A stretch of DNA of 64,000 nucleotides from Toxotes chatareus (Eukaryota; Chordata; Actinopteri; Toxotidae), in assembly GCA_016801885.1 (NCBI GenBank), contig CM028899.1:22972501-23036500 (forward strand). The letters are read 5' to 3'. Below are positions 10,674 through 23,259 of the stretch, in pieces (position 1 is the first letter of the stretch; every line of letters begins with the position of its first letter). The position numbers and the translations under genes are program-made. The notes below the pieces were generated by a model. That model ran no database searches. It saw only the letters and a program-made list of their open reading frames with translations, and was not told the DNA's origin.

Positions 10674-13002
10674 GTTGTGGATCTATTGGCCCAGGTGTTT
10701 TAGTTCATGGGAGGTGACTGTGGGTGCTGGCCTATTTGGCTTTGGGGAAGAAGCTGTTGCAGAGGCCCTAATGCTGAATCTGGACTGACTGTGGCCTGCC
10801 AGTGAGGAGGTCCAGGACTCAGTTGCCGAGGGAGATATTGAAGACTAGCTGGCTCAGTTACATACTCAGGTGTCATGGGATGATTGTGTTGAAATCTGAG
10901 CTAAAGTCATTGAAAAGTATCCTGACATAAGCATTGTGTCTCTCCAGATGGGACAGGGCTTATTTAGTGATGTAAGCTGCCACAGTGTTCGTCCAGATCA
11001 GCGCAATCCTCATAGGAAACTGTCTCTTTTGAACACGCTGCAATCATCGCTTCTGAAGCAGTCCTGCAGGGCTGAGACAGGGCTGAGCCTCTGGCAAAAC
11101 CTTAAAGGGCCAATGTGTAAGCATTCTTTCTTTGTTGACATAAACACAATCCAGTTCCACAAGTCCCACAAAACAGCAATGACTCCTGTCACCTCAACAC
11201 CAAGTTAACCCTTCCAGCTCAGTGGTCATGTCCTGAATGTTGCTGTGAAGCCATGTTTCAATGAAAACAAGGAGGCAGCAGTGCATCATTTCACACTGGG
11301 TAGTCCACTGAAGCTTTATAAAGTCAAGCTTTTTTGGGGGGAGCATAAGCATAATACATAAGCCTTCAGGATGGACTGGAGAGGAGGTCTAGTAAGGTTA
11401 GCTTTAGCCCAGCTCAGATACCTCCATGAGTGTTGCAGTTATAGATCTTCTGTGTTTGGTCTGTAATCTTACAGTTCTAAATCTTACTGATTATGGCGTT
11501 ACTTTCATATTTTATTGTCTCATGGAAACATTTCTTGCTTTTGGCCTGAAAAGCGCTCTATGTATTATGCAAAGGTATCATGGCTGCTTGTCAAAGTGTC
11601 TTGCAGTCACACTTTTGGCCTGCCGAGTGTACTAGTGATGTGGCAGTAAATTCCAGAGTAAATAATGATAGCCACTCAGTCACTGTCCAGAAAAAAACAA
11701 ACAAAAAAAACCAAACAGTTACAGCTATGGAAAAGTACCAGCTTATTGACTTTTCCCTTTCAAATTTTCAGTCTGAGTTTTTGATAACTATGATGCTATG
11801 ATACTTTGTATTAAGACATATGGGGAGAGGACAATGTAACATGAGCACTTCATTCTGGACATAACTGAATCCATTTAGCAAACATAGTTACAAAAGCTTA
11901 AAACGCTACCAACTAGCAATGTTGTCCCTATTTGTCTCCAGGGCTTAAAGCAGCAACTGTTTTGAGAGAAGACGCTGTAAAGAGTCACTGGCCACTACTT
12001 GCTCAGCAGCAAACCGCAGACAGACACAGTAAAAGACCAGCTGCAGCTGGTGAATGCAGTGGAGCATTTAGCAGCTAAAGAGCCAGATATTTCCTTAAGG
12101 AGTTGGTTGAGGCCAAAAACTTAAAGAGAGGGAATACTGGACTTCATCAAGTGAACACAGACACCATTCTATGTGACCATGTTGCTCTGTAATGCTCTGG
12201 ATGTATAATAAGCAGCTGTTTACTGAGAAAGTCACCTTAATAAGTTCATAAATGGTAATATGTTAACACTGTGTCAATACTACCAATGTACTGATGTATG
12301 AAGATGTTGTCTGTCCTCTCAGCAGACCCCATAGAGCCTTCTTCAGATTGATACAATACAAATCTCTGAAGCCAGACCTCCCCATCTGGCAGCTGATATC
12401 CTTGATCCTCACACTGTGGACTGTACACACATCTGTTCTGTGTAGCCCTCCCTCCCTGCACACATCGTGTGGATCAAATGTGGTCTACATGTGTTTGGCC
12501 ATGTTGCAGCCTCCTAACCCCCATTCAGGGTGAATCACTTATAAATGAATAATTGTTTCACCGCACCTGGCCATCAGGGTCTTAAGCTTTACATTTCAAG
12601 AGCTGTTGCACAATAAAGCCAGATGGTCAGAGTCTCGCTCAGATATTTGTCACACTGGGATGACCCTGCTATCATGAATTAGTAATGAAATCACCTTCTT
12701 GAGACGGACATAGGATATTTTATCACATCTTAAAATTAAAAGCATGTTTTTTGTTTTCATTTCTATTTGGTTGACAACAGGAAAACTAGCGTCAGAAATG
12801 CTACTGAATGTTTTATTTTATGGATTTTTGTGTCTCAGAACTCCTCGAAACAAGCGGAGGGTCAGTTCAGACAGTGAATTTTAATAATGGCATCCATTTT
12901 GTGCAGCAAACAGTGAGAGCCTCACAATCTCACTAAATTATGAATCTTATGTTGAAACTATTTTAACTTTTTAAAAGTAAAAAAACCAATCAAGATTCTG
13001 CA
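10674..13002. other. No host gene; one probable old repeat
   Basis: The stretch is mostly featureless. At about 11,940-12,180 the sequence GCAGCTAAAGAGCCAGATAT and its surroundings resemble a dispersed fish repeat that I recall but cannot name. Other open frames are short and unrecognised. Confidence 0.4.
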
Positions 13003-13075
13003 ACTATCCATCCATCCATTGTCCATACCGCTTACCCTTTTAAGGTTCACAGGGGGGGCTTTAGGTGACTCTTTA
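13003..13075. repeat. Fragment of a dispersed LINE-type tail
   Basis: The CCATCCATCCATTG run, a CATACCGCTTACCC segment and an AGGGGGGGCT block match the pattern of a common fish LINE 3' end. Only about 70 bases are recognisable. Confidence 0.45.
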
Positions 13076-16000
13076 TAAGAGAATGTTATGTTTGCAGTTG
13101 ACTCAAGGCTGCTTTGGGTCACAATTGGCGATCTTGTGTTTTCTCTTAATATGTTACATTTTAGAAGAAATGCCCTCTAATGTCAACTGAATTGTGTTTT
13201 TCATCAACACAATGAGGAAATGAAGTCTTCAGGACATAATATATTCAGGAAATATAACTAAATCATGTTGTTTTGGTTCAGATGCTTATGTTAGTGGACA
13301 TATAATATCACCAAGATGGGTTATGTCATGTTTATTTTGGTGGACATTCCAAACTGTTGACATAGCCCCCCCCCAATTTATTTTTTTGTGTCATTTAGTT
13401 CATCAAATGAGTTAACTGGAAGCTGCATAAGTATTTGTGTTATATGTGTTCTTTTAATATGCAGTCTGTGAGTTGTATTTTTATTTGGAAGTATTGTTTG
13501 TGGTTGCGTTGTATGACTCCCACCACTAGGTTATGCTGTTGAGTCGGAAAATGTGTGTGCAATGACTGTAATTGGATTGGTGTATGATTGTAATTTGAAA
13601 GTACTGAAAAATAAACTCACTGCCTGTTTGACTATAGTTCTGTATTCGTCTGAGTCTTTGGCTGCAACACTTACAGCACTTGGATAAGCTTAGGAAATAA
13701 CTATGAGTACTGTAAAAGTCAACAGTGGCATGAAGTTCGAGATAACCAACATGTTTTGACAAAAGCGCTGGACTGGGGACACAGGTCCATGTACATGTCA
13801 GCAGCAGTTCTGTAACTTGCTGGTGAACATGTGGTCCACATCAATGTCAGATTACAACGTGCTTTGTCCAACAATTTCTGTAACTTTCTCCTTTTTTACA
13901 TAAATATTTCTGTCACATTTTTCACTCAAGTTCAATACTACAAATGCCTTCTGGGAGTGACTGTTCAGAATAGGCAGAAACATTTTGGATTTCTGACAAG
14001 TTTGGATAATTACTGGTCAGAGAAGTAGTGTGTTTTTGACTTCAGAAGTCAGGTGTTCTCTTCAACACCTGACCATAATGATGATCTTTTCCTAACCTTG
14101 ACCAAGTAACTTAGATTAGATGTGTCAGACAGCTGTCTGAATAAGGGCAGAGAGATTCTGTCCTTGCATGATATTGCAAGAGGGTTGTACAGAAATCTGG
14201 TCTACAGACAGTCATGATAGGACATTCTAGGTGGCTCTAAGACTGAAAACATCTGTAAACTGACCTCAGCCTTACTGCTATTAATGCACAGTTAATCCTG
14301 AGCCTCTTGTGTACCTTCAAAAAAGACTGCAGATAACGCAATCTGTTCACATTGAGAAAACACCTAACATTTGGCAGTCTCAAATTCCATTTAATCCCAG
14401 ACCAAACCTTTCCTGGAATGGGTTTACAGGTCCTCTGACAGCTACCAGCTGACAGTTATTAGCAACAAGCTGTTATCATGCTATACCAGGAACACCATCT
14501 GAACTGTGACTGAGAGAAACTAACTTCTCTGTGCAATTGTGCAAACTCGGACGAAGGCTCTCTATTGAGACCCTTCGACTGTTCTAAATACCTTTAAAAT
14601 ATTTGCTTACACATATCTTAAAATCTGTCAAGGCCTTTGTGTCAGAGCCAAACACACAGACATAGTTTTGTTCACAGCTCTGGTTTCAAGTCCTGCCTTC
14701 ATTTGTGCATGTTCGCTCTGGCTGGAGAGCGTGGCAGGGCAGAGAATAAATTAGATAATTTCTGGGAAGTGGCTCAGGAGCAAACAGGTCTCAGCCTCTC
14801 TAATGGCACAATTCACACCCAGATCTGAGCCTGAATAAGAGGGAGTTGTGTTCTGGATGAGAACTGGTTACTGGCAGTTCACACATACACGCGTACTATG
14901 TATAATGGCTTGATCAGGAAGAGAAAAGCTACAGATCACTTCCAGAGTCAGTGCTATAAATCTATTTGATGAAACCTGTACGAGATCCTTGTTTGTGTGT
15001 GTGTGTGTGTGTGGTGGGGGGGTCTGAAACCAAACATCTGGTCCTGTGGTCTCTCCATCTACACACACAACAGGACATTATTTAGAGCCCCTCTAATGGC
15101 TATAAAAAACACATGCCTGAGTGTTTGTGTAGGTTTGTGTGTGCAAGTGTGTGCATAGGTGTGTCTATCTGCAAGTGTGTATTTGTGCATGTATATCTTT
15201 GTATATTTCTGTGAAACTTTTTGTGTGTGTTTCTGTGCATTTGTTTTCTGTGTTCTTTGTATCTGTTAGTGTCAGTGTATCCATACACTATCTGTGTGTG
15301 TAGGTGCTTTATCTCTATGTGTGTAAAAAATTATTAAAACATGAGGACATTTTTTCAGTATTCAATTATTAACTTATTATCATTAATATAGTATTTTATT
15401 TCAAGTGTATTTTTCTTTTTGTTGTTTCTGGTGAAAAGGAAACATCAAGGGAGTGTTTGTATTTCCCAACATTAGATTTGGAAAATTGGAACGACTAGTT
15501 TTAATGAGAATAAAAAACGATGAGCTGCCCTGTGGGTTCCTTAAGTGCTGTCACACAGTCGAAGAAGGGTTATGCTATGCTATGCAGATATGCTATGCAT
15601 ATCTGTTTAAAGCTACGTGTGTTCTCTGAAATCATATCAGTTGTTCACCATGGAGAACCCTTTGAATCAGGTTTCTCTCTTTAATCACATCCCTCTGTCT
15701 TTCTCATCTCTCTGGTTTGCTCCCTGAACAGCTGTCCCTAGAGAATTCCCTAAGAGAGATATCCATGTGCTTCTGAAGTCCTTTGAACACAACAACAGTA
15801 TTTCTAGACAGAGGTTTCAGAGGAAGACCAGCGCCAATAAATCTGTGGGAAACAAAAGGGGGTTTTCAACTCACTCAGAAATGTGTTATCTTACCTTTAA
15901 GTGGTTAAATACCATGACATGTCTGTGCTGTCTTGTTAAACCAGGATCTGTTTGGAGTATTTACACTCCTGTAATCCTGTACTGTGGGAGGTAATTCCAA

Positions 16001-16138
16001 ATCAGTATTTACAAGTCTCTCTGTTATGTCAGTCACTCCATCCAGGCCACACACAAGTCCACAAAATGAAAAATAGTGTATGCTGTCAAAAATGTGTTTT
16101 TGAAAATATTTTTTACATTTATTTGTATTTGTATTTAA
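13076..16138. other. No gene; possible solo LTR and GT-rich DNA
   Basis: No coding feature is supported. Around 13,500-13,680 a segment with AATAAA and a GTCTGAGTCTTTGGCTGC end has the look of an LTR retrotransposon terminal repeat, but no second copy or target duplication was found. GT-rich DNA is listed separately. A short palindrome, CAGATATGC-TAT-GCATATCTG, lies at 15,585-15,605. Confidence 0.4.
14995..15312. repeat. Degenerate (GT)n-rich tract
   Basis: The tract starts with a pure run of about eight GT units near 14,994-15,011. From about 15,117 to 15,312 it continues as irregular TGTGTG-rich DNA with short interruptions. Such alternating purine-pyrimidine DNA can adopt Z-form; no function is implied. 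Confidence 0.8.
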
Positions 16139-16890
16139 AGAATTAGTTTGACATTTTGGGAAATGTAACCACTTGTTTTCTTCCTGAGAATGAAATGTCC
16201 AAAAATGACAATGTGTGCTTTTTGCAGAGTGATGTGACAGCAGTTACCTTTTTTCAAAATATTTTTATTAAACAAATTCAAAGTTACACTGAGCACAGTG
16301 GGTGAACACTAGTATGTTTTCTCTTTGAAACCCATCAACATATGTGCCACCCAGCAAAATCCTCGCTATCCTATCTCCTTCCACATTCATATTGCTGTCT
16401 ATCTTTTGACATTGTCTTTTACTATTGACATAATGTAAAAAAAATAACAGCACTGTTGTCCAGCACATCCCTGCAATATCTCTAGCTATGGCTCAAGTTG
16501 CCAGATACAGTTAGTGAGCACCAGTTTTGGTTTTGGTCTCTTTGAAGGCAATATGGTAACCTCACTACTTAACGGTTACTGGGAAACCGTTCACACTCAC
16601 TGCATTCGACTGTTGTTTGACAAAAAATAGTTCCAGCATTGTAACTCCTAAAACTACTAATTATACTTTTTATATTTATTAGACAAATGAAATGTGAATC
16701 ATTGAGCTTTAGAGGTGTTAATTAGTGTATTTTTGACAGAGCCAGGCTAGCTGTTACCCTGTTTCCAGTTTTTATGCTAAGCTCAACTAATAGCTTTCTT
16801 GAATCCAGCGCTGTACCTACATAACATGAGGCTAATATCAATCTTCTCATCTCACTCTCAGAGAAAAAGAACAATTTTACCCTTTTAACA
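16139..16890. repeat. Probable teleost non-autonomous element
   Basis: The left end reads TTTGACATTTTGGGAAATG. The right part holds CAGAGCCAGGCTAGCTGTTA, a TTATGCTAAGCTCA segment and an ATCTTCTCATCTCACTCTC segment. This set of blocks in this order is familiar to me from a very abundant fish repeat whose ends are inverted; here the right terminus is degraded. I cannot assign a superfamily. Confidence 0.55.
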
Positions 16891-17556
16891 CAACCTCTCG
16901 AGTATGTCACCTACACATTTCACTGGACATACTGAAAATATGAGAGTGACTAAATCTTTGAATGAGTCTCTCCCTGTAATTCGGCAAAGTAAGTACCCCT
17001 AAGATCCTAAAAAATCATCTTAATCTATAATGTCTGACAGAATGAGATATCTGTTATGTATGAGCTTGTTTCACCGCTTCATTGAATCTTTGATGTCTAT
17101 GTCTATGGTTGTACTTTTCCATCACATGGGCATTTTAACCTTCGTCTTGTGTTAGGGTCAGCACCGACCCGTTTTTAGGTTTTAAATGCATAAAATAAAC
17201 ATATAAATTTGTTTATTGCATCAAGGCTTTATGACTTTGTCAGGAACCTCTATTTCAAAAAAATAAAACAAAAAAAAAAAATAGTTTTCACTAAATTTTA
17301 AAATGCTCTAGTTGAAATTATGACCTTTGTGTTGTTAGGGTCGGTTTCGACCCAGTTATAAAAATAAGATTCACCCTGACAGCCAGCTTCTCTCCCAATC
17401 ATGTGAGCTTTAGGGGATTCTCATTTTGCCTTGTTTTCCAGTATACCTGCACAAAAACAAAACAAACGAAGATGGGCATGTCCAGACATGTGAGGCCAAT
17501 TCAGTATAGAATTGGTGACTTGCAGAGTGCATACCTTCAATTTGTAGCATGCAAAA

Positions 17557-19275
17557 ATGAGAAGATTTTCAGCGAGCCAAGTTCTGGATAATATTTTTGG
17601 TGAAAATGAGGGAGATTACACAGAGCAGCATAGTGATTCGGATGAGCAGGTTTCTGAGGAGGAAGACAATGTGGAGTATCATCCAGAAGACACAGACATA
17701 TCTGATGAGTCTGATGAGGAGGTCACCGGTGCTGAAGCTGCTCCTGCTGAAAGATTCAAGTCCAAAAATGGTAAGATCTGTTGGAGCTCAGTACCTCCTG
17801 ATGTACATGGCAGGGAAGCTGCTGCAAATGTCATCAAAATGACCCCTGGAATCACAAGGTTTGCTGTGATGAGAGTCAGTGACATCAAGACATGTTTTGA
17901 GCTATTTATGCCATTGTCACTAAAAAGAGTCATCATTGCTATGACAAACCTTGCCAAAGTCCATGGCAGCATGTGGAAAGACATTGATGAGGAATACCTG
18001 GATGCCTATATTGGTGTTCTTCTTCTTGCTGGAGTGTACAGATCCTGCAATGAGGCCACTGATGGGACGAATCGACAGGCAACAATGTCACTTCAGACCT
18101 TTGTCCCTTTCCGAGGAAAATGCCCCTTCCGGCAATACATACCCAGTAAGCCAGGGAAGTACGGCATAAAAATCTGGACAGCCTGTGATGCAAAAACAAA
18201 GTGCAGGTGGTGGGAGAGAGGAGGATGGTAGCAAAGCTATCATCAATGATGGTGAATGAGTCCCACCCCATGCAGGACACACTGACTGCACTGAGCAGCT
18301 CCTTCAGTGAGAGGCTGCTTCACCCCAAGACAGTGAAGGAGCGTTATTGCAGGTCCTTCCTTCCTGCGGCTGTTAGACTGTACAACCAGCTGTGCTGAGC
18401 AAACCACATGCACAAAGCCACTTGCACACATACTCTGTTCTGGACTTAATAACTGGTGCTTTATGTGCAGCCTTCTTCTTCTTCTTTTTTCATACTGTTT
18501 GCTGTTTATAGTAGTATTGTGTAAATCCTGAGTGTTTTTTCTGCTGCTGTAACAGTGCAATTTCCCCATTGTGGGACTATTAAAGGTTTATCTTATCTTA
18601 TCTTATCTTATCTTAAAAACCAGCTATGCCTGGAATCTACAGATTTACACAGGCAAAGCTGCAAGTGGCATCCCTGAGAAAAAGGAAAACATGTGGTCCT
18701 CGATATGACTACTGGACTGCAGGGTCACGATATCATTGTGACAATTTTTTTACCAGCTATGACCTTGGACAAGAACTTCTCAGGAGGAAACTTACCATGG
18801 TGGGCACAGTGAAGAAAAATAAACCTGAGCTGCCTGCTGAAATCTTGCAGGTGAAGGACAGGGCTGCATTTTCCACAAAGTTTGCTTTTACAGACACCAC
18901 CACTGTTGTCTCACATTGTCCAAAAAAAAAAAAAAACGGAATGTGATACTTATGTGTACTCTTCACAAAGATGCAGCTGTGTCATCAGGAAGTGACAAAA
19001 AGCCCACAATTAGCCTCGACTATAACAAAAACAAAGGAGGAGTGGACAACCTGGACAAGCTGACTGCCACCTACACTTGCCAGCAAATGACCAGGAGATG
19101 GCCAATGGTTGTGTTTTACAACATCCTTGATGTGTCTGCATATAATGCATTTGTGTTGTGGACCCACATCCACCAAGGATGGAACTCAACCAAAAAAAAC
19201 AAGCGGAGAATGAAGCTGTTTGCTAATGCCTATCGTTGTTTTTCTGTTTGCAGGAGCAGATCTCTTGTTACTTAA
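17557..19275 (+). pseudogene. piggyBac (PGBD-like) transposase, broken
   Basis: The reading frame begins with an acidic N-terminal region (Glu/Asp-rich, residues about 12-55). It continues into the DDE_Tnp_1_7 domain: the P-G-I-T-R-F-A-V block, then M-S-L-Q-T-F joined directly to V-P-F-R-G-K-C-P-F. That junction (near 18,095) marks an internal deletion that removes the segment with the first catalytic Asp. The frame is then split by a LINE tail at 18,198-18,614 and resumes with C-D-N-F-F-T-S-Y-D-L-G, which carries the second catalytic Asp. A run of 14 A at about 18,923 shifts it again before the N-K-G-G-V-D-N-L-D-K block at 19,030. The usual Cys-rich C-terminal finger is absent. The protein cannot be active. 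Confidence 0.93.
18198..18614 (+). mobile_element. LINE 3' tail inserted in piggyBac transposase
   Basis: These 417 bases match the last part of the LINE at 31.1-34.6 kb (about 34,170-34,629) almost base for base in the coding portion, and end in the same (TCTTA)n tail. The insertion is flanked by AAAAAC at 18,192-18,197 and 18,615-18,620, a probable target duplication. Removing it restores the piggyBac frame. High similarity to the 34-kb copy suggests a fairly recent event. Confidence 0.9.
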
Positions 19276-19502
19276 ACCTGCTGACCGACTCTCACTACTG
19301 TGTTTTCATTTAATCTCCCTGCAGGAGGTAAAGCAAATGCTTCAAGTCCTGCCCCTGCTTGTGTTCCCACAATGCCTTATTTTGACTCCAAACAGATGAT
19401 GGTCCAGGTATGGCTGTTTTTTGAAGCCAAACCCATGTCCTCCCCACTGCAGACTTTGAAGTCAACATGAGAGGTGTAAAACCCTGACACCATTGCTTAA
19501 AG

Positions 19503-20252
19503 CAGTGGTTCCCAGAGTGGGGGGCGTGCCCCCTAGGGGGGGCGCAGTGCCATAGCAGGGGGGGTGTGGGGCGCGAAAGGACTGAATGAATTAATCAATA
19601 AATGATATTGCTAGCAAAACATGGAGAAGTTTTTGACGGGACTGTCACGCAAAAGAAAAGCAGAGGATGAAGCATCTCCAAATGTGCTTCCAAAACAATT
19701 ACATCCTCTGTCAAACAACACCATCGGCAGGCGCATCTATATGTCAAAGGACATAGAGGAGCAGCTTAATGATAAGGTGCGTGACAGCCGCTTTTCTCTG
19801 CAGATGGATGAAGCCACTGACAGTAACAAAGACTGTTTATTGATAACTTATGTGAGATTCATAGATGGGGATGACATGAGGGAGGAATTGCAGAAGAACT
19901 GTTTAAAATCATAGATTCTTACTTGAAAGAGGCCAATCTCAGGACTGTGTGGGGATCTGCACAGACGCTATGGCTGGGAAACGGGGAGGGCTGCAAGCGC
20001 GTCTCCCCCAATGTGCAGTGGACGCACTGCATGATACACCGCAAAGCGCTGGCGTCTGAACACCTGAGTCCCGAGCTGAGTGATGTTATGACCAAAGTTA
20101 TTGCCACCGTCAACTACATAAAAACACGACCTGTCAAAGCCCGTATTTTTTCGGCACTGTTTTCCTCTTTTTAAATTTTTGATGGGGGGAAAGGAGAGGG
20201 GGGGGGGGTGTACCACAGGGGGGGCCCGGCAGAGAAAGTTTGGGAACCACTG
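19503..20252 (+). mobile_element. Deleted hAT transposon (750 bp) with target duplication
   Basis: The left end CAGTGGTTCCCAGAGTGGGG and the right end, which read on the minus strand begins CAGTGGTTCCCAAACTTTC, form clear terminal inverted repeats. Perfect 8-bp direct repeats GCTTAAAG flank it at 19,495-19,502 and 20,253-20,260. GGGGGG-rich subterminal DNA is present on both sides, as in ZBED5-type hAT elements. Only scraps of the transposase remain inside, so this copy is non-autonomous. Confidence 0.93.
19621..20174 (+). pseudogene. ZBED5/SCAND3-like hAT transposase remnant
   Basis: The first part (19,621-19,914) starts M-E-K-F-L, has a Lys/Arg-rich patch and continues into F-S-L-Q-M-D-E-A-T-D-S. 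The latter is the conserved block around the first catalytic Asp in ZBED5-like transposases. After a frameshift, about 19,923-20,130 contains T-H-C-M-I-H-R-K-A-L-A, the conserved Cys/His region. The BED finger, most of the catalytic core and the C-terminal dimerisation domain are missing. It is a deletion derivative that could move only with help from an intact relative. Confidence 0.85.
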
Positions 20253-20260
20253 GCTTAAAG

Positions 20261-23147
20261 GATGAATAATATTGTGAGTCAACTAAAACTGACAAAGACA
20301 CTTTGCACATGAGACCCATAACCATGGACTACAAATTACAATTCCATACAAATTATAACCCAATCAAAACACTTTGCGCATAAAAATAAATACTGCATCT
20401 ACATTTGAACAAAATCAAATCTTTATTGACAACTTTACATTCTATATTATATTACACTGTCGCCTTGGTCTGGAAAGTAAACACTCAAAAAGCTTGTAAC
20501 TGAGAAACAGAAATGAACTACATGCCAGGTCTAAATTGGCAATGAAATACAATGCCAGAAGTTTAACAGAGAGCAGGTGCAAACAAATGAACTCTAAAAC
20601 AGATGCTTTTTTTTAATGCACATCTGGTATCTGAGAAACAATAACTTTTGTTTATCTCATTTATTGGCTTTGATCTCTTTTTATATCCTTTGCTCTGATT
20701 TTATGTCGCTCTTTGTATACAGATTGGATTTCTCACACTCACTACTGGGCAAGTGAAAAGACACATTCCTAACATCAGTAATTGGATGAACAGCCTTTGA
20801 CTTCACTTGATTTCACTTCTGATTTTTTTGAAAATTTTGCGTCACTACACCAAAGATGCAGATTGACAAGCTATTTTTGAGAAAATGCTGAAAATGTAAA
20901 ATTGATTGTTACAATGCCATCTTGAGGTCAATAACTGACATTTTTGGCACCTTATCAGTGGGTGGAAGAAAAAATGGAGGAAGAATTAGACCTGCAGGCA
21001 GGTATTAATCAGATCCAAGCCCCTTGTGAATTTTGCACCCGGCTACCCATCAAAGCTATTTAAGTCAGACCTGCAGGCCCCCTGACATGATGCAAGTTTA
21101 TGATTGAGAGGAGGGCAGAGACAACTTTCCACCAAGGTTGGAATGTTACTGAAGGTTATTCCAGTGCAGCATTCAAGAAGGGTTTTTTTAATTGTATAAC
21201 AATTTCTAAAGATTTGTCTTCAACCTAAGATGAGTTTGAAAAATTAGGTTTCACCTATTTTTTATTTTTGTGCAATATTTTGAAGCCTAATACCTCTAGA
21301 GTAAATCGCTGCTATGTGCAAATTTTCATGCAGACCACAAAAACAAGAGCATTCTGGAAAGACAATTTTAGGCTATTTCTTGATTTTGCAACAAAAGTAC
21401 CACCCAGTGGCCAAACGGCCAAAATTTGCACAGAGCCTCAGTGGGGCATGAATAATTAATGAGCCAAGTTTAGTGTTAAAGGAAGGGATTGTGGTCAAAT
21501 TGAAAAAACAACATCACATGTCCAAAATTTGTATGTTTTGGATGTTTAACCTTAAAACACAACAGTCAAAATACTGGTGTGAAAATTCTGAAAAAAATCT
21601 GCTGACATGTGTACCATTCTGTAATGACCTGAAAATTTGATTTACAGAAATTTTACAGCATGACATGATGAAGCAGACATGATGATCATTGTCATATGAA
21701 CACTCAAGAAAGCTTACATGAATTGAAACCAATGGACTGCCTGGAAGGATAAACTCACAGACTTGAAAAACAGCATCCTTTGACAAGTGGTTATCAGTTT
21801 TAGAGTATTTGTGATAAATAGATTAAAACTTGTTAAAGCACTGAAGGAAATGAATACAATGGCTTATACCTGGGTTCACCTCACCAGTGAACAGACATTG
21901 AGTTCATTCACTGCATTCCACTGTCCCACCCAGTGTGTCATTTCAGGGCAGGGATATCACATGAAACCTGAGGCACAGTGGAAGACTCTGCTAATGTTCA
22001 GAAATCCAAGGGTTTATTCAGCTGGAGCAGCTGGGACGTGACCTGCACTAACACAGATATCCATTACTCCAAACTTCATCCCCATCACCAATCCAACCTA
22101 ATAAGATACAGACTGTTAGCTGTCTGCCGGTCACTGCTGTAGGGTGCAAGCTTGTCATCAAGGTAAAAAGCTTGATTATTTATTAAAAGCTGTGTGTTTG
22201 GATTCCTTGCACTGAAAAGAAGATGGACTGCAGCCACTGCAGGAAGGCAGGTATTATATCTATGGTACTAAAATTCTGCCAAACAGCAAGTCACTGAACC
22301 CAAAACTGAGGTTTGATTTCAAATTAGTTCCACCCCTTCATTCCTCGAGGTTACATTTGTTATGCTATGCATGCTTTTTGTCATCAGGGAAATTACAATT
22401 GTGAACATAATATTCTCATTTGACACAGACTTTGTCCTGGAGAGTTTAATAAAAAGACAATTATGTGATACTCTTCTGGGGTAGCCATCTTGTTCTGTTG
22501 CAGCACAGCGAGCACTGTTTTCCCAGGAAATACTGGCTGTTCTCTGAGGATAAATCAAGGCTTCCAACTATTACGCATTGAGTGTGAGACACATACAATT
22601 TACATAGATCTTATGTCACACCACACATGCCTTTTGTTACACTAATCATGGCCACGCCCACCACTGAGGTCACAGATTTCTGGACCTCCATTTTATTTAT
22701 TTAAATATTTATTTTTGCCTAAAATTACTCTGCTTTGATGCTGCAAAGATATTTTACAACTCCAAGATAGCTGACTCTCTCATCTGATCATCAAACCGTG
22801 ATACAGGTATTTTACTTGCTGACTTCCTGTAGTTCATTGCCATTCAGACAGTTTTAAACAGTGACTGTCCATAATGATGTCACCTAACTGGTTTCACTTG
22901 AGTGAATTAACTAGCTAGCTAACAGTAATTCCATTCATCCAATGTCAGACTGATAAACCTAAAGAAAAGGTTAAAGGTTAAAAAGGTTAGAAAGAGTTAG
23001 ATTTGCAATGCTAATTGAATGCAGAAAGTAAAATGCTTTTTTTTTTCAAATCAGTTTGTATAAAAATAAAAATAAATAAATACACTCTATAAAGGAAAAA
23101 TAAACATGGGAAAGAAATACAATATATACAGGAGGGGGTCTTATATA
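20261..23147. other. 2.9 kb with no gene or repeat recognised
   Basis: Only short open frames of chance type are present. The DNA is AT-rich without long microsatellites until the CA/TG palindrome at 23.15 kb. Confidence 0.5.
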
Positions 23148-23190
23148 CACATACATACACACATAGCAACAGACACACACACACACACAC

Positions 23191-23233
<43 letters not shown>

Positions 23234-23250
23234 TGTTGCTATGTGTGTAA
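23148..23250. repeat. Palindromic (CA)n(TA)n(TG)n microsatellite
   Basis: A run of CA units, a short ATATATAT centre and a longer run of TG units follow one another, so the tract is self-complementary. The complementarity extends into unique flanks: ACACACATAGCAACAGACAC on the left is mirrored by GTGTCTGTTGCTATGTGTGT on the right. The whole can fold as a hairpin of roughly 45 base pairs. It lies in the 3' untranslated part of the minus-strand LINE. Confidence 0.9.
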
Positions 23251-23259
23251 CAGACACAC

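Larger units (their letters stand above)
17135..19275 (+). mobile_element. piggyBac-family transposon, right end lost
   Basis: TTAA at 17,135-17,138 is followed by CCTTCGTCTTGTGTTAGGGT, a piggyBac-like terminal sequence next to the TTAA target. A related GTGTTGTTAGGGTCGG motif recurs at about 17,330 as a subterminal repeat. The transposase gene follows. No matching right terminus with TTAA was found between 19,275 and 22,000, so the right boundary given is only the end of recognisable coding sequence. Confidence 0.8.

Noticed and set aside
15100..15288. Minus-strand frame rich in His and Thr
   Set aside because: Translation of GT-rich low-complexity DNA.
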